NCBI GenBank assembly: GCA_963924555.1
Contig: OZ004591.1
Span: 4,278,001-4,342,000 of the forward strand
Direction of reading: 5' to 3'
Length of the DNA: 64,000 nucleotides
DNA from: Crambe crambe
Taxonomy: Eukaryota > Porifera > Demospongiae > Poecilosclerida > Crambeidae
Below, piece after piece: positions 52,615 to 64,000 of the stretch; position 1 is the first letter of the stretch; each line of letters opens with the position of its first letter. The position numbers and the translations under genes are program-made. Below the pieces are notes generated by a model. That model did no database searches. It saw only the letters and a program-made list of their open reading frames with translations, and was not told the origin of the DNA.

Positions 52615-55600
52615 TCACTCGAATGTTTGGATATTGACCAGGAGTTCAGCAGCTGAGGGTCTGTTGTCTTTGTCTTGCTGAATGCATCGTCGGATCAAGT
52701 CCACCCAGTGCTGGTCTTGGATGGATGCTATCAACCTCTCACGAGCTGAGACTTCAGGGAATCGACAAGTGCACATCTCGACAAGGAGCACCCCAAAACT
52801 GAAGATGTCCATCTTAGGGGACTGGAGGGAAGGGTTGTGTGCCTCTGGGGCAGCATACGCAGGAGAACCTGGTCCCACAGTCTTCAGTTGCTGCTGGAAG
52901 TTGACTGAGCCATAATCGGTGACTTTTGCTCTCCAGCAATCAGAAGGCAGAGGCTCAAGGAGGACGTTGGCACTGCTGATGTCGCGATGGACAATTGGGT
53001 CTGGCTGTATCAGGTGGAGGTAGTTGAGGGCTCTGGCCACATCTAAGCTGATGGAAGTCAGTTGATGTGCTGACATGTGGAAATCTACCTTCTCCATTTC
53101 TCTCCTCAAACTAGTTGGCATTAGCTCCATCAATATCACCATGCCTTCATCCATGCAGGCTCCAATAAACAGCACCAAGTTAGGATGTCGAATTCTGGAA
53201 GCCATGTTCATTTCTCGTACGAATAGAGATTGGTAGTAGCCAGTCCTGATGGACTTGTAAAGCATCTTGGCAGCAACTTTGACTCCTCTGAATCTTGCAA
53301 CATTCACTTCTCCCCAGCCTCCTCCTCCCAAATTCTCTTCTGTTAAGTCAATTTCTCTTCTTTGCACCACCCAATGCCTCTCATCACCTCTTCTCTCTGC
53401 CTCCCTTGCACACTGTTCAGCTTGTTGTGCTCTACTTTCTGCTTCAGTAGCTCGCTCTTCAGATGTGTGCAGTCTTCTTTCAGCTTCACGTGCTCTTCTC
53501 TCTGCTTCTGTGACTCTCCCCTCGGCTGTGTGTGCTCTTCCTTCAATTTCTGCTGCCCTCCTCTCTGCTTCTCTAGCTCGTTGTTCAGCTGTTTGTCTTC
53601 CTTCTGCTTCCCATGCTCGTTGATTGGATTCTACAAGGGAAGACAATTTTAATGATTGCCACAATTGATATTGTTGAAGCAATCCAATTACCTGCTGTTA
53701 ATCTCCTCTCTGCTTCTGTAGCTCTCTCCTCAGCTGTGAGCAGCCTTCTTTCAGTATCACCAAACCTCCTCTCTACTTCCCTTGCTCGTTGTTCAGCTTC
53801 ACGTGCTCTTCTCTCTGCCTCTGTGACTCGATTGGACTCTACAGAGGAAGATGATAATTACAACAATGATAATTACAACTAGCCATACCTGCTGACACTC
53901 TCCTCTCAGCTTCCCTGACTCTTTCTTCCAGATCCCTCACCACTTGGCTTATCTTCACCATTTTCTCCCTGATCCTCTCACTCGTCCCTCGCTGGCTGTT
54001 GTCAGCTACATCTGTCAGCACCCACTCTCCAGTGAGAGACTCCAACTCTGCAAGACAAAAAAAAGCATTAAGCTGGGACTGCCTCTTAGGAGAAATTTCT
54101 GACAAATCATTGAAAATATGAACATGACCTTCTGATCAACATGACAGGTTGATGTTACAGTATCATCATAACTTTGTATATAATCTGCTATCATTCACTA
54201 TCTGAGCAATTGAATAGTACTACGAGCTACTTTCCTTCAATGTTGCTAAAGGAATGCAGATATTCTTCATTCTAGTGATCTGATCTACAGGCAACATTGA
54301 TTAGCTGTTCAGTGAGTGAGCTGATCATGACTCATTGTATATTCAGTCAGTGGATGCAGTGAGTAAAGCTGACTCTCAGATGATATGAATCCATCCAGAC
54401 AGTTACATAACTATGTACATGTTGGGAACTGTAATTTTTACCACAAAGCACTTACACTTACTGACAAAATGCTGTACAGTCCATCATGTTTGCCTATTGC
54501 ATTAATGCACATGCTGGACACTACTAATCATGACAGACCACCTGGTGAATTTAGAGTGTAGACCTAGATGAGTCATGAGCTATAAATAACTAGAACTAGT
54601 TATAAAGAGTTAAATAAGTACATGTCAAAATTAACATTGCACTTTGTCCTAGTAGTATAATAAAAGGAGCCTCACCAAATCGTAGCACAGTGGTCATGGA
54701 CAGCTTCTTGTACTCATCGCCAGTCTTGAGATTCATTGGTACCTCAGGACAACCACCAAACATGACAACCTCTGTCACTCCTGGACTGATAGTAGAAGCA
54801 GCAGCACAATGCCCAAATCTAGACTGGAGACTTGGAACTTGGACCTGCACATCATGCACGTGTTTAAATATACACCTGTACACAACATTTGAACAGGACA
54901 GCTGAGCTGAGTGGATATCAGCTACAGCAAAGTATGGACACATGTCTATTGTTTGATGGAGCACGTTTGGAATACTCTCATCATTATGACACAGTTCAGG
55001 TGAGGTATGATCACTCAGTAAATCACATTCCCTTACCTCTTTCCACTTCCTTGAGTCTAGATCCAATATCCACACATCACTTAGTGCCACATTATTAGCA
55101 TCAACTCCCCCAGTCACTAAAAGTTTAGGGTTGTCCCCACCATAGCCCAAACAGACTGCAACATGAGAACTTCTTCCCACTGGACGAGGTACTCCTTCCT
55201 GATGGTCAAGTTTACTCCAGTGCTGCATAAAGGTACACAATAGGGAGAAAACCTATCCATGGCACTTATTATTAAAGAAGCAGTTTAATACCCTTATCAC
55301 TCATCCATACATCTCACCATAGTGGTCAAGTCTATGATAAATGCATCATTACTCCTCCTTAGGCCAGATTGTTTACCCCCAAACAACACTGTATGGTGGC
55401 CATCGATCATGGTAAAGGAGAAACCAGCACAGGGAGGTGGCCTTGTCCCACTGACAGTAGGGGAGGACCATGTACCTGCAATGGATTCATAGAAATATCT
55501 GTTACATAGTAACTGAGTCTTAAATGGAGTACAGTATGTACAGATCATGAAATGAATTCATGAGGATTGTACTGTTACTATGTCATAGTCAGTGAGGTAT

Positions 55601-56510
55601 AGATAAGATGCAATGGAATGTGATACATTGCAATAGCTAACTAGTTATAAACTGCAATGGATTTGTCATCTATAAAGACAGTCTCTTATAGATAAACAGA
55701 TTCGTGTCTCAAGCAACCTACATAAGTAAAATATCACCACATGATATGATATGCCTCTTGTTTATATGAGAAGATTAGCTGAGGTTCTTGAAGTGGCTGG
55801 TGTGACTTAGAACAAGCTGGTAACGTAATACATCCCAGTTAAGAAGTGAATGTGTGATATTAATGATTATGTGGGCATACTAAAGTGATGTTTGCTCCCT
55901 GCCTTCATCATGTTTTAAACTTTTCCCCAGTACCTAAACCTTCAGATTTTTCAGATAATGTACTTGTTGTGTGAGATCACAATAATAATGATGTTCTCTC
56001 ACCTTTTTGGGGGTCAAAGGTGTGCATCTCATTAGTCCACCCAGTATGACTATTATTCCTTATAAAGTCTGCTCCTGACTGGGTGGGGCCTGATGGGATG
56101 CCATGCCCACCAAACAATACACATTTCTCTCCCCACACAACCATACCACTACTATTCTTCTTCATTGGACTGTCAGCACTGTGTGGTGCCAATTCCCTCC
56201 ATGATGACGTCCTAGTGTTGAACTCATATAGAGATCCATAATATGACTGCCTATCAACCCCTCCATACGCGTAGATGATATGTCCTGAAGATGCACAGGC
56301 ACCATAGTAGCACCAAGGGGGAGGGTCTCCTTTAGTTGTCTTTCTTGTCCAAGTCTCAAGGTAGGAATCGAAACTCTCAATAGACACTATCTTTTTCCTT
56401 CTACTCGTAGAAAAATCTTCAGTACGTCCTCCCCACATATAGATCTGTCCATCGACTGAAGAAAAGAAGGGACCGTATCGAGAAGAGGGCTCGTGGAGAG
56501 GCACTGCCAT
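52615..56510 (-). CDS. Kelch propeller - coiled coil - TKL-type protein kinase, unit 4
   Basis: Starts at ATG 56510 (MAVPLHEPSSRYGPFF) and ends after NIQTFE at 52615, 157 bases from the convergent MCM7 stop. Kelch exons lie at about 55995-56510, 55319-55476, about 55040-55225 and about 54677-54846. The coil exons number fewer than in unit 2: about 53881-54050, 53691-53842 and the long final exon from about 53633. The kinase has GGGGWGEV, VAAK, HRDISSANVLL, VTDYG and AAPE, so all catalytic residues are kept. Propeller loop residues differ from all other units (for example PPPWCYYGA, LFGGKQSGLRRSND). The frame stays open upstream of the ATG for 14 codons, but homology between units starts at MAVPL, which favours this start. 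Confidence 0.88.
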
Positions 56511-56552
56511 TTTGCTCGAGCCCCACCCACACACAGCACCTGTAAACCACAC

Positions 56553-57375
56553 CTGTGGTAACTGGTAAAGTATCGTTAAACAATTAGTATATTTTGTGGT
56601 TATTTTATGTTGTAATTATCATGAGTGTGACTACCGGTATAATTTTTATATAATATCGCGTTTTAGTCATTTTTGTAGGTTGTCAGTTCTATCAATAACT
56701 TTGAGACATATTACTTGAGATATTACAGTTGATTGAGATATTACAACACCTATTGCTAAAAGCACTGCCCCACCCCTTGTCCAGACTTTATAGTCCATAG
56801 GTGGTGGAACAGGTCAGGCCAGTCAGGCCCAGGCCTGACCAATATTTTTGGGGAAATACAAGTTAATTATGTTAAATTTAGTGGCTATCACATAAGAACG
56901 TGTCTATAATGATGCTCCAATATAACAATTGTAGAGCTTCAGTGATCTGGAGGATTACATTTAATTTCAGGCCTGATCAATCGAATCTTTTGCACATAAA
57001 CAACTAGAAAGGAGACAATTGCCAAACAATCTGTTGCAGACACATGTCCACACATCAAAGGCCACTATCTCTGCTGCAAAGAATAGACCCAAAGCATTAC
57101 ATGGCTATGATTATCTTACGTACCAAACTGAGAGGGTCCATTGGACTGATAATTATGAAACATAGTATTCAGCACTATGAATAATACAAAACAAACTGTG
57201 GATGGATATCATGCTACCTAGGTGCAGAGAGAGTTAGAGTTAGAGGGAGGTGTCAGTATAGACAACAATCACTGTTGCATACAGTATACTTCAGTGATAC
57301 ATGTTCAATTTGGTGAGTGTGCAAGTGCCAGATTTTTTCCTTCAGTGTTCTGTGAGACTAGAAGTGGCAGTATCA
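56553..57375. other. unit-4-specific sequence, no gene recognised
   Basis: Where other units have the SEC24 3' end, this stretch holds unrelated AT-rich DNA. A short inverted GGCCTGA/TCAGGCC cluster lies near 56813-56850. No open frame, splice pattern or RNA gene could be supported. Confidence 0.5.
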
Positions 57376-57379
57376 GTAA

Positions 57380-58297
57380 TATTCTGATCACTTTATGAGG
57401 GTACACCTTCTGGACGGAGTCAGTTGGTCTCATCCACATCACCATCACCAAACCATTCTCTATACAATGTCATACAACAATGATCAATATTACAAGTCAA
57501 CACCATCAAGTACTCCAGACAGCCAAATATGTGTCCTATTCACTCACATTACTCACACCACAAAATAGATAGCCAAACAAGTTAGAAATGTGTCTGTATT
57601 AGTACAATGGGTGTCAGTGAAGGTATCTCGATATATTTAGAGAGTCCACAATGGTTGCACTACAATACACTCTAGTCTGGACTGAAATGTCAAGTACAAC
57701 AGTACAATAGAGAATGGTTCAACTAGACTATTGACTCACATGATAAAAGGGCAGCTGACTTGGGCATACATGGGAAGGAGTTTGAGGCTCTCAGGGAGAA
57801 TGAGTTGTCTTGCAGGAGACTGACTGGAGCAGTGCTTACGATAGCAGGAGAGGATGACTGCACATTGGCGAGTGAAACTCTCATGGATGTTCTTGCACAT
57901 CGTGTCAAGGGAAGCATTCATGACTGTGTGAAAAATGACAAAGAGAACCACAAATATTATTTCATCACACCACTGAAAAACTAGGTATGGTATTTGTCCT
58001 TTCTCCTCTCTTTCTAGAATATTTTATATAGGTACTTGATGCTGCCATGCCAAGAAAATTAGAGGTAATGTCACACAAGTTGGATAGAAACTTCTCCCCG
58101 GCCCCTCCCATTTATATGATATGACTCACGATCACTCCTTGATGTGTTGTAAACCATTGAGAAAAGTTAAGCATATTAGACATCAGAGGCTTCAAAGCAC
58201 ATGAGGGTAGCTCCATTAAAGGTCTTACCATTGAGAATCTTCACCTCCATGGCCCATGTATGGGGACTTTGACTTAGTAGAGGAACAGTTGATGGCA
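57380..58297 (-). pseudogene. SEC24: SEC24 remnant, unit 4
   Basis: Only scraps survive: an ENGLVMVMW-like exon with deletions at 57395-57470, then SFTRQCAVILSCYRKHCSSQ with ARQLILPESLKLLPMYA (57740-57900). Everything between and downstream of these is lost. The remnant is cut on its upstream side by the nested transposons at 58299-60940; its other edge continues at about 61075. Confidence 0.75.
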
Positions 58298-58556
58298 AGG
58301 GGAGGTCACCCCCATTCACTCTGTACGTACATACGTTCGCGACCGGGGTCAAAGTGAGGTCAAGGGGTCAAGATCGATTTTCTGTTCCGGTCAGATGGTC
58401 AACGGCTCTTCGGAGTTTCGGTCAAGGGTCAAGATATGATTCAGGACTGAAGACTCCCCAATGCTGTTACCGAACAATTAAACAATTAAAGTAGCTAGAT
58501 ACATTTGCTTACATTTAGTCGTCTCTATAATACTAATAGCTTATTATAATAGCTTA

Positions 58557-60357
58557 CAGTGGTGGATCCAGGATTTTCAGAAAGGGGGGGCACATAGATG
58601 CAGGCTTATGGCCAAAATATCCGCACGCTTGCGCGCAAAAAAATTTTTTACTCGGGTTTGGCTAACCACACCCTTTTTAGGGAAACTGCGCCCACTTGAT
58701 GATTATAGCCAGTCTATATCTATATCATATCTAGCTTGCAAACTAGTCTCGCGGGCCCGACCCTTTACCAACCGCGAGGGAAGGAAAGAGTCTGGTCAAA
58801 TCCAATACATAATAGTTAGACAACGAGACCAAGGTATCTACGGTCTATTTAGAAACCTGAGAGCCCTGGGCTGTAGCGTCCCGAGCGCAGCGAGGGCGCT
58901 ACTAAGGGCCCGAAGGTTTCTAAACAGACCGTAGATCCCGTTGGTCGAGGTGTCTAACTTATTTAGACTATAGCCAATCACTGGAGTTGTTTAACTTACC
59001 TCAACACGCACTTGGAAACAATAACCATGGTTTTTAAATGCAACAAACATGAATCAGCGCGCACCTAGAAACAATAACCGTGGCCACCGCGATGCGTTGC
59101 TAGAATTGGACCAATTGGAATGACCATCTTTATCGGATTTACCTAGGGCAAGTGAATTCTAAGTGCTGTAAGGCGTGATTCTAAGTGCCATAAGGCGTGA
59201 TTCTAAGTGAATAGAATTCACCAAATGGACCAATGAGATTCCTTGATTGTGACTAGCTATAGTCTAAATGATCTTAGACTATAGCTAGTCACAATCAAGG
59301 AATCTCATTGGTCCATTTGGTGAATTCTATTCACTTAGAATCACGCCTTATGGCACTTAGAATCACGCCTTACAGCACTTAGAATTCACTTGCCCTAGGT
59401 AAATCCGGTAAAGATGGTCATTCCAATTGGTCCAATTCTAGCAACGCATCGCGGTGGCCACGGTTATTGTTTCTAGGTGCGCTCTGATTCATGTTTGTTG
59501 CATTTAAAAACCATGGTTATTGTTTCCAAGTGCGTGTTGAGGTAAGTCAAACGACTCCAGCGATTGGCTATAGTCTAAATAAGTTAGACACCTCGACCAA
59601 CGGGATCTACGGTCTGTTTAGAAACCTTCGGGCCCTTAGTAGCGCCCTCGCTGCGCTCGGGACGCTACAGCCCAGGGCTCTCAGGTTTCTAAATAGACCG
59701 TAGATACCTTGGTCTCGTTGTCTAACTATTATTTGTTTCAATTGCCCAAAGATTTGGTGGGGGGCATGCGCAAAACGTCACGATACGTCACGGCTCTCAA
59801 ACAGATTTTTTCGCGCGTGCACTTACAGAGTAGTCCTAGAGTTTAGTCATGTCATAGATATATCTATGGTCATGTTAATGAGCTGCTTGCTTGTATGCAG
59901 AGATCTCATTGGTGATCATAGGAAAAAGAAAAGGCTGCATGGTCCAGGGTGTGCATCAGCCAAAGAACTGCTCCAGGTACTTGCAGGAGTTGCACTGGAA
60001 AAATTTCCGACACTTTCTGACCAGAAAGCTGTTTCCAAGCCTCCTCCCACTCTCTTGAATAGCCGCCTCCAGTCTGTAATCATATTCCTGCTCAGCCATG
60101 TAGCGCTAAGAAATCCAGAGCGCAGATTTTTCCTAAATTCGTGATGTATAATAACGTCATAGTCGTGCCCCTCCTTCCGAAGATTGCTGACTGTGCACAA
60201 CAAGATGGTGTATTCTCTTTCCTTCCCTCGCGGTTGGTAAAGGGTCTGGCCCGCGAGACTACTTGCAAACTGTCATGCACCACTGTAATTCTTATAAGTG
60301 GCCACACCAAAAAGGGGGGGCATGTGCCTGAAATGCCCACTCCTAGATCCACCACTG
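58557..60357. mobile_element. hAT-like non-autonomous element nested in the outer element
   Basis: Ends are CAGTGGTGGATCCAGG (58557-58572) and the inverse of CAGTGGTGGATCTAGG (60342-60357), the CAGTG-type terminus common in hAT transposons. Sub-terminal inverted similarity includes a G-run near 58583-58590 and 60314-60320, and TAGTCTCGCGGGCC...CCCTTTACCAACCGCGAGG at 58746-58790 versus 60216-60272. GCTTA flanks both ends directly, a 5-bp duplication, whereas hAT usually makes 8 bp. No intact transposase is seen. The interior 59750-60215 has short open frames without recognised domains. Confidence 0.65.
58811..59730. repeat. 920-bp near-perfect palindrome
   Basis: Arms of about 457 bases (58811-59267 and 59274-59730) are inverse complements around a 6-base loop ATGATC centred at 59270.5. 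The arms are equal in length end to end, and only scattered mismatches were seen. Each arm contains a GC-rich inner segment (AGCGTCCCGAGCGCAGCGAG) and ends in TTAGACAACGAGACCAAGG. It is inside the hAT-like element, making it the third level of nesting. It has the structure of a fold-back element. Confidence 0.9.
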
Positions 60358-60948
60358 GCTTAGCAATAACCAAACTGCTGATCGATCGATATATAATAGT
60401 ATGACGTCATGATAATAATGACGTAATCATAATAAGTTCTGCTCTGCGCGCGCGCATGCTTGTAGAAGTTCTGTGAACTGCTGCTATATGTATTGTGTAG
60501 CTAGCTACATCTTGGTAGTCTTACATGAGATTCATGACTGATGATATCCTGTTGAATTATGGTGCTACTCACTTGAATGATGGTCTGTTAAATAATTACA
60601 AGAGCAAATTGAATTTGGTGATTAGCTAGCTACACCTCCTCAGGAACCTCCCATGATAAAGGGATACCAAGGAGAAGACAAAATGGCTACAAAACTGGCC
60701 CCTTTCTTATGCATGCTTGCAGTTTCCGGAAATCCCGAATAAAATCAATAATATATATATATTTTTTCTCAATAATTGCGCATGCGTAATACGTAAGGTA
60801 CCGGTCAAGAAAAGGTACAGTCAACAGGTCAAGGAACATTTCTGTGCACGGTCAAGAGGTCAACATAGATTTTTGGGTGGTCAAAAACCTTCACCCCAGT
60901 CGCGAACGTATGTACAGAGTGAATGGGAGTGACCTCCCCCTGCATACA

Positions 60949-60956
60949 GCCTTCAC

Positions 60957-60998
<42 letters not shown>

Positions 60999-61074
60999 TT
61001 TTTTTAATTTTTTGGAATTAGATTATACACAGACAAACAAACAAGTCCAAGTCATGGCACTCCGCCTTCACTGA
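60949..61074 (-). mobile_element. short poly(A)-tailed retroposon on the minus strand, with target duplication
   Basis: The 11-mer GCCTTCACTGA occurs at 60949-60959 and again at 61064-61074; unit 1 has it once (about 26999-27009). Between lies a run of about 35 T, more T-rich sequence and about 50 unique bases ending TCATGGCACTCC. A tail plus a flanking duplication is the mark of a reverse-transcribed insertion, here inserted in reverse. Source RNA not recognised. Confidence 0.72.
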
Positions 61075-61730
61075 CAGTATACGTAGCCAACCCTATGGTA
61101 AGAAGTAGACTATTCTGGACTAGGGATCCACTGTATCAATGGGAGTATGGGAATACATAGTGGGTCCTGACACTGTATGACATAACTCTCGCGTACACTG
61201 TACTAGAGGGATGGAAGTGTCACACTTAATGTACCTGAGAGAAAGCCATTTTACCATTTCTGAGTGCATATTCAATCCATTTTCATTTTCGACCAGTGTC
61301 AAGACAGTTCTAGCTCTAAAACCTTGCATGTTGGATGGTACTATCAGACTTACAGAGACAGGATAGGAAGATTTTCAAACTAAAGTACTGGATTCATAGA
61401 GATCCTTTACCAACTAAATTTCCTGTACGGGGTCGTCACGGCACCAGACTCGATTATATTAATGCATACTCTTTTTGTGTAAACGCCTTTCCAACAGAGC
61501 AGAATAAGCCACCGAGGTATTAAATCAGCATAATTGTCTCCATGAATACCTGAGGATACCCACCAATTTTCCATAAGAACCAGTATCAGAGTGTAATGCT
61601 CAATAGTTCAAGATCCATGAGTGCAATCATATGATGATGACTGGAGTTTATTTCCAATGGCATAATGTAGCTGAAGTGAGCAGGACATTGATTAATTTAT
61701 TCATTATTCTGTCACTTTCTGCCCTTCTCA
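61075..61730. other. inter-unit linker before unit 5
   Basis: Same linker as before the other units (GACAGTATACGTAGCCAACC onward; TTCCTGTACGGGGTCGTCAC near 61420) with a decayed MCM7-like scrap near 61605-61665. No intact gene. Confidence 0.5.

Positions 61731-64000
<2,270 letters not shown>

Larger units (their letters stand above)
58299..60940. mobile_element. outer inverted-repeat element (2.6 kb) holding nested insertions
   Basis: About 50 bases at 58299-58350 (AGGTCACCCCCATTCACTCT, then GTTCGCGACCGGGGT) return as the inverse complement at 60891-60940 with few differences. The unit 1 sequence GTTGATGGCAAGGTTGTGCA (about 26965-26990) is continuous across this point, so the element split it between GGCAAG and TGCATACAGCC. 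GGTCA-type repeats (GGTCAAGGGGTCAAGAT and similar) lie inside both ends. No transposase is encoded. Superfamily unknown. Confidence 0.72.

Noticed and set aside
59866-60203. Gene inside the hAT-like element (frames on both strands, 92 and 95 codons)
   Set aside because: Neither frame shows a recognisable domain or splice partner, and it sits in a non-autonomous element; too weak to list.

Overview
This window looks like nuclear DNA of an early-branching animal. It is AT-rich, has many short GT-AG introns, carries several transposon families, and encodes metazoan-type MCM7, SEC24C/D-like and Kelch/TKL-kinase proteins. A demosponge is the most likely source, but that is inference from gene style; no species marker was read.

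Left third (1-16.0 kb), mobile DNA. Bases 1-3416 are non-coding and hold fold-back repeats. At 3417-6929 is a nearly intact non-LTR retrotransposon with a single 1050-residue ORF (CXC-like Cys cluster, reverse transcriptase with YADD, CCHC knuckle, restriction-like endonuclease), an A-rich tail and a 14-bp target-site duplication. Sixteen bases further on begins an 8.8-kb Mutator-like element (6946-15756) with perfect 25-bp outer inverted repeats. It carries a ubiquitin-specific-protease-like region, a SUMO-protease (Ulp1/C48) domain with all catalytic residues, a Pro-rich repeat, a C2H2 finger, a MULE transposase with a SWIM finger, and a PHD-like finger.

Right three quarters (16.2-64 kb), a tandem segmental duplication. 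The basic unit is: 3' part of MCM7 (+ strand), then a convergent Kelch/coiled-coil/TKL-kinase gene (- strand), then the 3' part of a SEC24C/D-like gene (- strand, about 100 bp upstream of the Kelch start). Units begin near 16.2, 28.0, 40.3, 49.3 and 61.7 kb; the fifth is cut by the window end. Every MCM7 and SEC24 copy here is broken (deletions, stops, missing or reordered exons). The four Kelch-kinase genes look intact. In unit 2, ten exons sum to exactly 2796 bp, encoding 931 residues: a six-bladed Kelch propeller, a long Ala/Glu/Arg coiled coil made of phase-1 mini-exons with lengths divisible by three, and a TKL-type kinase.

Most interesting signal: between the four Kelch-kinase paralogues the propeller scaffold is almost identical, yet substitutions pile up at the same two positions of all six blades, the residue right after the Gly-Gly doublet and the residues just before the next core strand. 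These match the ligand-contacting positions of the KEAP1 Kelch domain. The array therefore looks like a diversifying intracellular recognition-and-signalling family (candidate immune or allorecognition kinases), with decaying MCM7 and SEC24 fragments as passengers. Unit 3 also has a different kinase N-lobe joined to the shared C-lobe, and tandemly copied coiled-coil exons.

Unit 4 is interrupted near 58.3-61.1 kb by nested insertions: an outer inverted-repeat element containing a hAT-like element, which contains a 920-bp near-perfect palindrome, followed by a poly(T) retroposon with its own target duplication.
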